This document shows positions 7,892-16,698 of a DNA stretch of 62,122 nucleotides, in pieces. The position numbers and the translations under genes were made by a program. This DNA is from Merismopedia glauca CCAP 1448/3 (GTDB taxonomy: Bacteria > Cyanobacteriota > Cyanobacteriia > Cyanobacteriales > CCAP-1448): contig NZ_PVWJ01000012.1 of the NCBI RefSeq assembly GCF_003003775.1, positions 1-62,122 on the forward strand, read 5' to 3'. The first letter of the stretch is position 1. Every line of letters starts with the position of its first letter. The notes beneath the pieces were generated by a model that saw only the letters and a list, made by a program, of their open reading frames with translations, was not told the origin of the DNA and did no database searches.

Positions 7892-9994
7892 ATGAGTGAC
7901 TCGCTCCGGTTTTTGATGTGCGCTCCCGACCATTATGATGTCGATTATGTCATTAACCCTTGGATGGAGGGTAACATACATAAATCCTCCCGCGATCGCG
8001 CCGTAGAACAATGGCATCATCTCTATCACATCATTAAAGAACGAGCTATTGTCGATCTAGTCAGCCCCGAAGTAGGTTGGCCTGATATGGTATTTACGGC
8101 AAACGCTGGGTTAATATTAGGGAAAAATGTCGTATTAAGTAGGTTTTTCCATAAAGAACGTCAAGGCGAAGAACCATACTTCCAACAGTGGTTTGAATCT
8201 CAAGGCTATACAGTTCATCTTTTACCTACAGACTTACCCTTTGAAGGCGCAGGAGATGCTTTACTAGATCGCGAAGGCTTTTGTTTATGGGCGGGATATG
8301 GTTTCCGTTCGGAACTAGATTCTCATCCCTATCTGGCGAAGTGGCTAGATATTGAAGTCACGTCTCTACGGTTAATGGATGAGAGATTTTATCACCTAGA
8401 TACCTGTTTTTGTCCCCTGACAGATGGCTATTTACTCTACTATCCCCCAGCTTTTGATGCTTATTCTAACCGCCTGATCGAGATGCGGGTTCCTTCAGAA
8501 AAACGGATTGCAGTAGAGGAAGCAGATGCGGTTAAATTTGCTTGTAATGCAGTAAATATTGATAAAACCATCATTCTCAACCAAATTAGTCTGGGTTTAA
8601 AACATAAACTCGAATCCACAGGATTTACCGTCGTGGAAACTCCTCTAACTGAGTTTCTTAAAGCCGGAGGTGCGGCGAAATGTTTAACTTTGAGGGTGAC
8701 AGAACCAGTGCGCGCCGAAGTTTGCGCTACTATTCACCTCGAAAGTCGCACAATTAGGCTAGAAGGACATTTACTGGATTCTGGATTAATTAATCGCGCC
8801 TTAGATAAGATTGTGGAAGCTGGGGGTAGCTTCCAAGTGTTGAAATTTGACTTGGGAGAACAACGCCAAAGTACCTCGTCAGCAGAAGTCAAGGTATCTG
8901 CACCTTCTCACGATGTGATGGAAGCAATTCTGTCTCAATTAATCGATTTGGGTGCGGTTAACCTACCCGAAGATGAAAGAGATGCAAAACTAGAACCCGT
9001 TATTTTGGCTGGTGTGGCTCCCGATGACTTTTACGTAACCACGATTTACCCAACCGAAGTAAGATTGAATGGAGAGTGGGTTAGAGTCCAAAATCAGCGC
9101 ATGGATGGTGCGATCGCGATTCACCCTCAAACTGGTATCGCTAGATGCAAGTTATTGCGAGATTTAGAAGTTGGAGAACGAGTAGTCGTAGATATCCAAG
9201 GAATTCGCACTGTTAGGAAGACAGAATCTAGAGAACAGCGCAATACCCAAGAATTTAGTTTCATGTCTGCGGGTGTCTCTAGCGAAAGACGGGTGGAATT
9301 AGTAGTAGAACAAGTCGCTTGGGAACTGAGACAAATCCGCGATCGCGCAGGTAAAGTTGTAGTTACAGCAGGCCCTGTGGTGATTCATACTGGAGGAGGA
9401 GAGCATCTATCTAGGTTGATCCGAGAAGGCTACGTCCAAGCTTTATTAGGGGGAAATGCGATCGCCGTTCACGACATGGAACAATCTATGTTAGGAACAT
9501 CCCTCGGTGTAGATATGAAACGTGGTGTAGCCGTTCGCGGAGGACATCGCCACCACCTGAAAGTGATTAACCACGTCCGTCGTTGTGGTAGCATTGCCCA
9601 AGCCGTAGAGCAAGGAATTATCCCCTCTGGCGTGATGTATGAATGCGTCAAGAATAATGTTCCCTTCAGTTTAGCTGGTTCCATCCGCGATGATGGCCCC
9701 TTACCAGATACCGAGATGGATCTAATTAAAGCTCAACAGGACTATGCAAGGCTCTTGGAGGGTGCAGAAATGATTTTAATGCTATCTTCCATGTTGCACT
9801 CCATTGGCGTGGGGAATATGACTGCTGCGGGGGTGAAGATGGTATGCGTCGATATTAACCCAGCCGTAGTTACCAAATTAAGCGATCGCGGTTCGGTTGA
9901 ATCAGTTGGTGTTGTCACCGATGTCGGTTTATTCCTCAGCCTTTTGGTACAGCAGTTAGATAAACTTACCAGTCGCTACCAAACTCTAGTTTAA
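7892..9994 (+). CDS. agrE: Bifunctional arginine dihydrolase / ornithine cyclodeaminase-like enzyme AgrE (ArgZ)
   Basis: 700 residues from the ATG at 7892, close to the roughly 700 of characterised cyanobacterial AgrE/ArgZ; an open frame 29 codons longer has no good start. The N-terminal half is a guanidino-group-modifying domain with FTANAGL, the acidic segment FEGAGDALL, His168 in FYHLD and the nucleophile Cys264 in AGGAAKCLTL. It converts arginine to ornithine with release of CO2 and ammonia. The C-terminal half is the LOR/SDH, ornithine-cyclodeaminase-like domain (TIGR00300), which in Anabaena makes proline. The enzyme mobilises nitrogen from arginine and cyanophycin. No proline oxidase gene follows, unlike the agrE-putA arrangement of Anabaena. 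Confidence 0.95.
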   Translation: MSDSLRFLMCAPDHYDVDYVINPWMEGNIHKSSRDRAVEQWHHLYHIIKERAIVDLVSPEVGWPDMVFTANAGLILGKNVVLSRFFHKERQGEEPYFQQWFESQGYTVHLLPTDLPFEGAGDALLDREGFCLWAGYGFRSELDSHPYLAKWLDIEVTSLRLMDERFYHLDTCFCPLTDGYLLYYPPAFDAYSNRLIEMRVPSEKRIAVEEADAVKFACNAVNIDKTIILNQISLGLKHKLESTGFTVVETPLTEFLKAGGAAKCLTLRVTEPVRAEVCATIHLESRTIRLEGHLLDSGLINRALDKIVEAGGSFQVLKFDLGEQRQSTSSAEVKVSAPSHDVMEAILSQLIDLGAVNLPEDERDAKLEPVILAGVAPDDFYVTTIYPTEVRLNGEWVRVQNQRMDGAIAIHPQTGIARCKLLRDLEVGERVVVDIQGIRTVRKTESREQRNTQEFSFMSAGVSSERRVELVVEQVAWELRQIRDRAGKVVVTAGPVVIHTGGGEHLSRLIREGYVQALLGGNAIAVHDMEQSMLGTSLGVDMKRGVAVRGGHRHHLKVINHVRRCGSIAQAVEQGIIPSGVMYECVKNNVPFSLAGSIRDDGPLPDTEMDLIKAQQDYARLLEGAEMILMLSSMLHSIGVGNMTAAGVKMVCVDINPAVVTKLSDRGSVESVGVVTDVGLFLSLLVQQLDKLTSRYQTLV

Positions 9995-10004
9995 GGATAG
10001 GTAG

Positions 10005-10045
10005 GTTGGGTTGACGACAGGAAACCCAACACCCCACCGTTCAAT
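10005..10045. repeat. AACCCAACACCCC-type dispersed repeat
   Basis: Contains TTGGGTT, a short spacer and AACCCAA, followed by CACCCCACCGTTC. The block AACCCAACACCCC plus CGTTC recurs at 23138-23162, where it disrupts the actP relic. A related half-unit, CAACCCAACCTACG, lies near 48050. These belong to a palindromic intergenic repeat type common in cyanobacteria. Confidence 0.65.
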
Positions 10046-10220
10046 ATTTTCTAACTACTTTACGGCGTTAAGTTCCTGATTACCATTCTTGAAGAGCGAT
10101 CACAAAACACCAAATTAAGTGCGTCAAAAAAATACGATTGGGGCGGTAAAGCTGTCCGCCCCCTGAAAATCCAAAAATTAAAGCTATTTTAGATTATTTG
10201 CGATCTAAATCCCCAGATTT

Positions 10221-10346
10221 CTAAGGATTAAGGATGCCAAAATACATCGCCGCTACTAAAAAGTTGATAGATAAGAAAATGATCAATCCAGGAATCACAT
10301 TAGATGGCTGTGCGGTTTGGGGATTTTCTTTGGTGTCGGTTGCCAT
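10221..10346 (-). CDS. psaX: Photosystem I subunit PsaX
   Basis: A 41-residue protein with one transmembrane helix. Its C-terminal half, INFLVAAMYFGILNP, closely matches what I recall of PsaX from thermophilic Synechococcus (INFLVAAYYFGIL). PsaX is a small peripheral photosystem I subunit that contributes to chlorophyll binding and is absent from several model cyanobacteria. The N-terminal 18 residues are polar and presumably face the stroma. The ATG is preceded by TAAGGAG at good spacing. It stands alone between agrE and the zinc-ribbon gene. Confidence 0.85.
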   Translation of the reverse strand: MATDTKENPQTAQPSNVIPGLIIFLSINFLVAAMYFGILNP

Positions 10347-10521
10347 AATTTAAAATTTACTCCTTAAAACAAGGGATTGGTGAATCTTTAGACTTAATAT
10401 TCCGATATAACCCCTAACTAAAACATCACTCTTCCGAATCATCTTAATTTATCGGTAGTATGGTTTATCTGGAGTCAGACTTAGAAAATGTCTAGGACTT
10501 GCTATGAGAAAGTCTCCTGAT

Positions 10522-10710
10522 TTAGGATTCTGGCTCACTATTAATTTCAATCTCTAGAGTATCCTCATCCAGATAAATGAAAAGTACATTAGGCTGACAG
10601 CAAACCTGACAGTCTTCAACGTAAGACTGCTGGGTTCCTGCACTTAAGTCAACAAAAGTCAAATTGGTTTCACCACAGTAAGCACAGATATATTCAGCCG
10701 TATTCTGCAT
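10522..10710 (-). CDS. CPXCG-type cysteine-rich zinc-ribbon protein
   Basis: A 62-residue protein with two cysteine pairs, ICAYCGE near the start and DCQVCCQP in the middle, which together would bind one zinc. A short acidic C-terminus (DEDTLEIEINSEPES) follows. The length and the spacing of the two pairs fit the CPXCG-motif-containing family of unknown function found across bacteria. It is divergent from the ene-reductase gene. Confidence 0.85.
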   Translation of the reverse strand: MQNTAEYICAYCGETNLTFVDLSAGTQQSYVEDCQVCCQPNVLFIYLDEDTLEIEINSEPES

Positions 10711-10799
10711 AGGGAAACGATAATTGGGTGGGCATTGTCGATCTTAATTCAGTAGTCTAGGTATTGTTATTGCCGCAACTCATAGGAAATAATTGATTG

Positions 10800-11924
10800 A
10801 TGGTTTCTTTAACAAAATCAGCTTCATTACTGAGTTCTTTGGAACTAGGGGATTTATCCCTTCGCAATCGAGTTGTGATGGCTCCCATGACGCGATCGCG
10901 CGCAGGTGAAGAACGGATGCCAAATGCTTTGATGGCAGAACATTATGCTCAAAGAGCCTCAGCCGGATTAATTATTACAGAAGCGACAGTAGTTTCTCAA
11001 CAAGGTATTGGTTGGCTCAATACTCCTGGTATTTATACAGATGAGCAAGCAGAAGCCTGGAAACAGGTTGTTGATGCCGTTCATGCCCAAGGTACGCCGA
11101 TTTTTCTGCAACTATGGCATTGTGGAAGAGCTTCCCACAGCAGTTTTCAACCAAACGGGCAACTCCCAGTTGCACCTTCAGCCATACCGATTCAAGGAGA
11201 AGGAATTTATACCCCCATCGGTAAGCAACCCCATGAAACGCCCCGTGCTTTAGAAACAGAAGAAATAGCTCAGATTGTGGCGGATTTTCGGCACGCCTCC
11301 CAACTCGCCAAAATAGCTGGTTTCGATGGCGTAGAATTACACTCAGCCAACGGTTATCTCCTCGATGAGTTTTTGCAGTCTCGAACCAATCAACGGAGCG
11401 ATCGCTATGGTGGTAGTATTCCCAATCGCTATCGATTTGTGCGAGAAATAGTGGAGGCGGTACTAACAGTATGGTCACCTAATCGCCTGGGGATTCGATT
11501 GGCTCCCAATGGCATCTACAACGACATGGGTTCAGAGGATTTTCGGGAAACCTTTTTATATGTGGCTGAGCAGTTAAATACCTACGGATTAGCCTATCTC
11601 CATTTAGTTGATGGATTAGCCTTTGGATTTCATAGCTATGGGGAACCAATGACCTTAAAAGAGTTTCGCCAGGTGTTTGATGGTCTCATCATGGGGAACT
11701 GCGGCTACACCCAAGCTACGGCTGAAAGTGCGATCGCCCAAGGTGATGCCGATCTGATTTCCTTTGGAAGAGATTTTATCGCTAATCCCGATCTAGTAGA
11801 GCGGTTCACTAACGGATGGCCCCTAAGTCCTTCTGCTGAGCCACAAGTTTGGTATTCCTTCGATCCCGAAGGTTATACCGATTTCCCACCTTATGCAGAA
11901 ACGGCGGCTTCTACCACCCTTTAA
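10800..11924 (+). CDS. Old Yellow Enzyme family FMN ene-reductase (NemA-like)
   Basis: 374 residues from the ATG at 10800; the codon just before it is an in-frame TTG. A single TIM-barrel flavoprotein. Visible signs are RVVMAPMTRSRA at the FMN site, the LQLWHCGRASH stretch with the OYE His, GFDGVELHSANGYLLDEFLQ, NQRSDRYGGS, and the phosphate-binding ADLISFGRDFIANPDL near the end. Such enzymes reduce activated C=C bonds with NAD(P)H and serve in detoxification; the physiological substrate is unknown. A hairpin follows the stop. Confidence 0.93.
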   Translation: MVSLTKSASLLSSLELGDLSLRNRVVMAPMTRSRAGEERMPNALMAEHYAQRASAGLIITEATVVSQQGIGWLNTPGIYTDEQAEAWKQVVDAVHAQGTPIFLQLWHCGRASHSSFQPNGQLPVAPSAIPIQGEGIYTPIGKQPHETPRALETEEIAQIVADFRHASQLAKIAGFDGVELHSANGYLLDEFLQSRTNQRSDRYGGSIPNRYRFVREIVEAVLTVWSPNRLGIRLAPNGIYNDMGSEDFRETFLYVAEQLNTYGLAYLHLVDGLAFGFHSYGEPMTLKEFRQVFDGLIMGNCGYTQATAESAIAQGDADLISFGRDFIANPDLVERFTNGWPLSPSAEPQVWYSFDPEGYTDFPPYAETAASTTL

Positions 11925-11943
11925 TAGCCATTTATTTAGTAGT

Positions 11944-11969
11944 TGAGGGTACTGCTAAGCTTACCCTCA
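11944..11969 (+). terminator. Hairpin after the ene-reductase gene
   Basis: Perfect 8-bp stem TGAGGGTA / TACCCTCA with a 10-base loop, 20 bp after the stop codon. No T-run follows, so it is only a possible terminator. Confidence 0.4.
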
Positions 11970-12008
11970 GCCTAAACTTAATTTATCGATAGTTTACTGA
12001 AATCAGAA

Positions 12009-12425
12009 ATGCCAGCTAGAGATATTTACCATAATGCTATTAAAAATGCTTTGATTAAGGATGGTTGGAGAATTACAGCAGATCCTTATAAAATCAAGTA
12101 TAAAGATGCTGAACTATTTGCGGATCTAGCTGCGGAAAAAACTATAGCTGCTGAACGCGATGATTTCCGAATAATTGTTGAAATTAAAAGCTTCTTAAGT
12201 CCTTCTCCTATGCAAGATTTTGAATTAGCACTAGGTCAATATATTTTATATCGTAATTTAATTAATCTAACCGAGCCAGAATATCAAATTTACCTAGCAA
12301 TTAGAGAAAGTACATATGAAAACTTTTTTACTAGAGAGTCAATTAAAGAGGTTATGCATATGAATCAAGTTTTACTCATTGTGGTTGATACAGACCAGGA
12401 GGAAATTAGACAATGGATAAATTAG
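12009..12425 (+). CDS. xisH: XisH family protein
   Basis: 138 residues. The family was first described as one of the controlling factors of fdxN-element excision in Anabaena heterocysts. Homologues are spread through cyanobacteria that have no such element. The fold is a small PD-(D/E)XK nuclease type: the segment ADLAAEKTIAAE followed by the core IIVEIKSF supplies an E-x-K motif. It overlaps xisI by 13 bp, so the two are cotranslated. No excision element or recombinase is visible nearby, so the role here is not excision as far as can be seen. Confidence 0.92.
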   Translation: MPARDIYHNAIKNALIKDGWRITADPYKIKYKDAELFADLAAEKTIAAERDDFRIIVEIKSFLSPSPMQDFELALGQYILYRNLINLTEPEYQIYLAIRESTYENFFTRESIKEVMHMNQVLLIVVDTDQEEIRQWIN

Positions 12426-12754
12426 AAAAATATCGAACCTTGCTCAAAAAAATCCTAAATGAATACCACCAATGGGTTTCTGGCTCATCAAATTTGACCG
12501 ATGAAAGCTGTTTAGTATTTGATGAAACTCACGACCATTATCTCTGGTTATTTATGGGTTGGGAAGGTAAGAAAAAAGTCAAAAATATTCAAGTTCATGT
12601 CTGCATTAAAGACCAAAAAATTTGGATTGAGGAAGATTGGACAGAAGCAGGTATTACTACAGATTTATTGAGACAAGGTGTTCCAAACAGTGATATTGTT
12701 CTAGCCTTTCATCCTCCAGAAGAAAGGAAGTTTACTGAGTTTGCCACAGCTTAA
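12413..12754 (+). CDS. xisI: XisI family protein
   Basis: 113 residues, the usual partner of XisH. Family hallmarks are the start DKLEKYRTLLKKILNEYHQW, the DHYLWLFMGWEGKKKV strand pair, IWIEEDWTEAGI, and VLAFHPPEERKFTEFA near the end. It starts inside xisH, which points to a stable two-protein complex. The obligate pairing of a nuclease-like protein with a small partner resembles toxin-antitoxin organisation; that is an inference. Confidence 0.93.
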   Translation: MDKLEKYRTLLKKILNEYHQWVSGSSNLTDESCLVFDETHDHYLWLFMGWEGKKKVKNIQVHVCIKDQKIWIEEDWTEAGITTDLLRQGVPNSDIVLAFHPPEERKFTEFATA

Positions 12755-12815
12755 TAAATGACGCGATCGCAGGTCTATAGTCACATCTAATCTTGATATA
12801 GCAATTAGTTGAAAT

Positions 12816-12880
12816 CATTGTGGGGCGATTATCTTACCCGCCCCAATTATTCATTTAAAATGTGCAACAGCTTATCACTT
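12816..12880. repeat. TTGTGGGG...CCTGCCCCA-type repeat
   Basis: TTGTGGGGCGATTATCTTAC followed by CCGCCCCAATTAT and a tail ATGTGCAACAGCTTATCA. The same arrangement with the tail (ATGCGGAACAACTTATGA) is at 38471-38530, and partial copies are at 36420 and 38578. It lies between xisI and the convergent TerB-like gene. Confidence 0.6.
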
Positions 12881-13446
12881 CAAAAATATTTTCTCTCAAT
12901 TTTCTTCTTGTCTAAGCTAAAAATAGCAAACAACTCAGCTAATTCATCTAAAAATTCGATCTCTTCAGCAGTAATAAAACCTTTATTAGTCATAATAGAG
13001 CAAGCAACTTCGTAAAAAGAAACTGCAAGGGTATCATCATCCTTAGCTACTTTAATAATCGCTTTTAGAGGTAGCGGATAATTAGATGTATTTATTAACT
13101 CTTCATATATTACATCATGTTCAAGCTCAAAATATAAGTTCCCTACTGTTACACTCTCAGGAAAAAGAGTTCTGTTTTCGATCAAAGATTGTATTAATTC
13201 ATCAGCAAGTAAATGTTTCTCTGTTTCAGAACTACTATCTATATCGCAACAATGAGAACATAGACTAACAAAAGACTTAGCTAAATAAATTTTCTCTGTG
13301 ACAATCTTATCAACTTCTTCCTCAGCTTCTTCGTAATCTATTTCATCTTCTTCATCTTCTTCATCTTCTAATAAACTGCTAGCGAAACTTACTATTCCAA
13401 AAACATCTAGTACAGATTTGCTTACTTGGAAAACAGTTGATAACAT
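12880..13446 (-). CDS. Acidic protein with TerB-like helical domain, function unknown
   Basis: 188 residues. An N-terminal hydrophobic helix is followed by a very acidic run (about residues 27-47, almost all Glu/Asp). The C-terminal two-thirds is helical and ends with FITAEEIEFLDELAELFAI, the kind of closing helix seen in TerB-fold proteins. TerB-type domains bind metal through acidic residues in other proteins. The assignment is by pattern only and no partner Ter gene is present. A single Cys pair (SHCC) lies mid-protein. It is convergent with xisI. Confidence 0.6.
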   Translation of the reverse strand: MLSTVFQVSKSVLDVFGIVSFASSLLEDEEDEEDEIDYEEAEEEVDKIVTEKIYLAKSFVSLCSHCCDIDSSSETEKHLLADELIQSLIENRTLFPESVTVGNLYFELEHDVIYEELINTSNYPLPLKAIIKVAKDDDTLAVSFYEVACSIMTNKGFITAEEIEFLDELAELFAIFSLDKKKIERKYF

Positions 13447-13563
13447 TGTGCTTAACTTATAACTTATTTTTTACATAAGTTATTGTTCCCTGTTTAAGCC
13501 AATAAAATATATATTTCCAACAGACTTCATTATAATTTAGCGCGCCAAAGCCAATCAAATATT

Positions 13564-16335
13564 ATGAATGCAGTTTGGGGACTTCTGGTAATTTTGATTT
13601 TTTGCCCAATATTGGGAGGATTACCCCTAATTGCTGGGATAACTCGACTGTTGACAGGTAAGAAATTGAGAGAATTGGGAACCGGAAATGTGTCTGTTTC
13701 TGCGGCTTTTTATCACGGAGGTAAATTAGCTGGAGTTTTAGCAGTTATTTCGGAAGCTGCCAAAGGTATAATCGCCGTATTACTAGCTAGAGTCTTTTTT
13801 CCTGCGGGTTCGGAGTGGGAATTAGTTGCTTTAATTGCTTTGGTAATGGGGAGATATGTAATTGGTAAAGGTGCGGGAACGACTAATGTAGTTTGGGGAT
13901 TTGTCGTTCACGATTGGCTAGTTGCAGGATTAACGTGTTTAATTGGGGGAATTGGGTTTAAGATTTGGCGAGATAAACAAAGCGCGAAATATCTGGTTTT
14001 AATCCTGTTTCCTGTGATTTTAGGACTGGTGCATCCTCGTGAAGGTGCAAAACTGGCTGCGGCGATCGCTTTAGCTGCTACAATCGCTGCCATCTATCAA
14101 AAAATCCCTGACGATCTAGATCTACCAGCAGACAGAGGCGATATGAAGACTCAATCTACGTTTCGTTTCTTTAGAGGCGATCGCGCTATTATTACTCTAG
14201 ATCGGGTATTAGATGCTCAAAAAGTCGGTCAAAAAGCTGCTAATCTCTCCCAATTAAAAGCTTGGGGTTATTCAGTACCGGAAGGTTGGATTTTGCCAGC
14301 CAGAGACGATCTGCAACCTATAATCGATTATCTCCACCCTACCCCAGAACAGCCTCTAGTAGTGCGTTCTTCTGCGGTGGGAGAAGATTCAGCTTCAGCT
14401 TCCTCTGCGGGGATTTATAGATCGATTCTGAATGTCACGAGTCGAGAAAGCTTAAAAGAGGCGATCGCACTTTGTTTACAAGCATACGACACTCCCAGTG
14501 CAATGGAATATCGTCAAGATTTTGGCGTGGTTGAAGGTTCCATGTCTATCCTGATTCAAAAGCAGATTCCAGGTGTCTTTTCTGGGGTGGCTTTTAGTCG
14601 AGATCCAGTTAGTCAGCAAGGGGATACGGTAGTTATTGAAGCGCTACCAGGAAATGCTAGTCAAATCGTTTCAGGAAAGGTGACTCCGCAGACGTATTAC
14701 GTTAATAGTGCTAGTGAGGTAGATATTATTAATGCTCAAGCCCATAAAATAGATATTCCTACCCAATTAATCCAGCAAGTTGCTCAAATCGCCAGAGAAT
14801 TAGAAACTCGTTTCCAAGAAGTTCCGCAAGATGTAGAATGGACTTACGATGGTAAAAGCTTGTGGATTTTACAAGCTCGTCCAGTTACTACTTTACTACC
14901 CATTTGGACGCGCAAAATCGCTTCAGAAGTAATTCCTGGGATTATTCATCCTCTCACTTGGTCAATTAATCGTCCTCTTACCTGCGGTGTTTGGGGAGAA
15001 ATATTTAGCTTAGTTTTAGGAAAACGTGCTGAAGGCTTAGATTTTAACTCTACTGCAACTTTACACTACTCCCAAGCTTATTTTAATGCTTCGTTACTAG
15101 GAGAAATCTTTCTGCGGATGGGTTTACCAGCTAAAAGCTTGGAATTCCTGACTAGAGGAGAAAAGTTTACTAAACCGCCTCTGAGTTCAACTATTACTAA
15201 TCTACCTGGCTTGTTGCGGTTGCTAAAGCGGGAAATTAGTTTAAAAACAGATTTCCAAAAAGACGATCGCGCCTACTTTATCCCCACTTTAGAGCAATTA
15301 GCTACCCAAAAACTGGATCGACTCACCCCATCGGAAATTTGGGAAAGAGTTATCAAAATCCGCCAAATTCTCAAAAAAGCAACTTATTACAGTATTATGG
15401 CTCCTTTGAGCTTCGCTATCAGACAATCGATCTTCAAAACACCGGATAGCAGTTTAGATCGCAGTCTAACACCAGAAGTCGCTTCGATGCGATCGCTTCG
15501 AGAATTAGCAGGTTCAGAAACAGGTTTCGATTGCTGGTTAGAAACCTATGGTTATCTAAGTCAGGTGGGAACAGATATTTCAGTTCCTACTTGGAAGGAA
15601 GATCCTCAAATGGTGAGGAATTTATTATCTCAATTTGTCAATGACGAGGCTTTTCCTACAAATACACCCAAAGTTAGAAAACGCGGTTTAGTTCAATCGC
15701 GTTTGGATCTTAAAGGGAGAGTGACTGAGGTTTACAGTCGCTTGCTGGCGGAATTAAGGTGGTGTTTTGTGGCTTTAGAGGAGTTATGGATCGATTCAGG
15801 ACATTTATCAGTTAAAGGGGATGTTTTTTTCCTGGAAGTTACGGAAATTGAGGATTTAGTCGCTGCGAAAAATCTAGATTTGCAGGGTTTGATAGCGCAA
15901 AGGCGATCGCAATATAATGCAGACGCTCAACTGACTAATATCCCCTATCTATTCTATGGTAACTCTCCTCCCCATCCCCAATCCCCAATTCCCAATCCCC
16001 AATCCCATCACTTACAGGGAATAGGTGCTAGTCCTGGAATTGTAGTTGGAAGAGTCAAAGTAGTACGAAATTTCCAGGTTATTGCCGATATTAACCCAAA
16101 AACCATCTTGGTTGTTCCCTACACTGATTCTGGATGGGCACCTTTATTATCTAGGGTAGGTGGGATTATTGCAGAAGTGGGGGGAAGACTCTCTCATGGC
16201 GCGATCGTAGCACGAGAGTATGGAATTCCAGCAGTAATGGATATTCCCCATGCCACCCAAATTCTCCAGGATGGTCAGATGGTGAGAATAGATGGTCAAA
16301 CTGGATCGATTCAGGTGTTTGATGAGTTGAACTAG
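13564..16335 (+). CDS. Fusion of PlsY-like membrane acyltransferase and PEP-synthase-like protein
   Basis: 923 residues. Residues about 1-190 form a multi-helix membrane domain resembling PlsY glycerol-3-phosphate acyltransferase: a GTGNVSVSAAFYHGG loop replaces the usual GSGNIGATN, and KGIIAVLLA follows. Residues about 205-445 are the ATP-grasp PEP/pyruvate-binding domain (KAANLSQL, VRSSAVGEDSASASSAGIY, GVAFSRDP, WILQARPVTTL). A long middle region follows, then the swivelling phosphohistidine domain (GASPGIVVGRVK) with catalytic His878 in GGRLSHGAIVARE. Pyruvate- or PEP-linked phosphotransfer at the membrane is plausible but the substrate is unknown. It lacks the C-terminal TIM barrel of true PEP synthase. 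A simple CCCCAATCC tract lies in frame at about 15965-16010. Confidence 0.85.
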   Translation: MNAVWGLLVILIFCPILGGLPLIAGITRLLTGKKLRELGTGNVSVSAAFYHGGKLAGVLAVISEAAKGIIAVLLARVFFPAGSEWELVALIALVMGRYVIGKGAGTTNVVWGFVVHDWLVAGLTCLIGGIGFKIWRDKQSAKYLVLILFPVILGLVHPREGAKLAAAIALAATIAAIYQKIPDDLDLPADRGDMKTQSTFRFFRGDRAIITLDRVLDAQKVGQKAANLSQLKAWGYSVPEGWILPARDDLQPIIDYLHPTPEQPLVVRSSAVGEDSASASSAGIYRSILNVTSRESLKEAIALCLQAYDTPSAMEYRQDFGVVEGSMSILIQKQIPGVFSGVAFSRDPVSQQGDTVVIEALPGNASQIVSGKVTPQTYYVNSASEVDIINAQAHKIDIPTQLIQQVAQIARELETRFQEVPQDVEWTYDGKSLWILQARPVTTLLPIWTRKIASEVIPGIIHPLTWSINRPLTCGVWGEIFSLVLGKRAEGLDFNSTATLHYSQAYFNASLLGEIFLRMGLPAKSLEFLTRGEKFTKPPLSSTITNLPGLLRLLKREISLKTDFQKDDRAYFIPTLEQLATQKLDRLTPSEIWERVIKIRQILKKATYYSIMAPLSFAIRQSIFKTPDSSLDRSLTPEVASMRSLRELAGSETGFDCWLETYGYLSQVGTDISVPTWKEDPQMVRNLLSQFVNDEAFPTNTPKVRKRGLVQSRLDLKGRVTEVYSRLLAELRWCFVALEELWIDSGHLSVKGDVFFLEVTEIEDLVAAKNLDLQGLIAQRRSQYNADAQLTNIPYLFYGNSPPHPQSPIPNPQSHHLQGIGASPGIVVGRVKVVRNFQVIADINPKTILVVPYTDSGWAPLLSRVGGIIAEVGGRLSHGAIVAREYGIPAVMDIPHATQILQDGQMVRIDGQTGSIQVFDELN

Positions 16336-16339
16336 CCAG

Positions 16340-16575
16340 CCGTATCGGAAGTCATAACGACTTCCGGTAGAGTCCATCTTGCTTCAATCTTTATTCCCAG
16401 ATGAAGCGATCAAAATTAGAAAAAAAGTCAAAAATTACCTTTATTATAAGTATTGACAAAATCGACCAAAATATCAATCCCCCAAACCTAATATTTTCGT
16501 TAAGTTAATGAAAATATTGGCAATAATCTTGCAAATATACCCTGATTATTGCGAAAAAATTGATGCTGTATAAAT
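16340..16575. repeat. 235-bp dispersed repeat, copy A
   Basis: Begins with the palindrome GGAAGTC-ATAAC-GACTTCC (16347-16365), passes through an A-rich stretch, and contains a 65-bp block at 16439-16503 that is identical to 19311-19375. It ends in an AT-rich segment with GCAATAATCTTGCAAAT. It occupies most of the 363-bp gap before the TPR gene. The core includes a TTGACA that could act as a -35 element. The other copy is at 19212-19446, upstream of recQ. Confidence 0.92.
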
Positions 16576-16698
16576 TTTTTGGGAGCAATGATAAACAAAA
16601 ATTATAATCTCAAGGGCTAAATTTTAAAAAATATTGATTTTGCGGCACTTTTATAGTTCAAAGGCTATTTTGGGGTTAAACGTTTTAATAAATGCTTT

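Noticed and set aside
11017-11478. 153-codon frame antisense to the ene-reductase gene
   Set aside because: Shadow of a strongly conserved gene; composition is not protein-like.
12009-12754. fdxN-type excision element or heterocyst-specific region
   Set aside because: No recombinase, direct repeat ends or interrupted gene was found near xisH-xisI.
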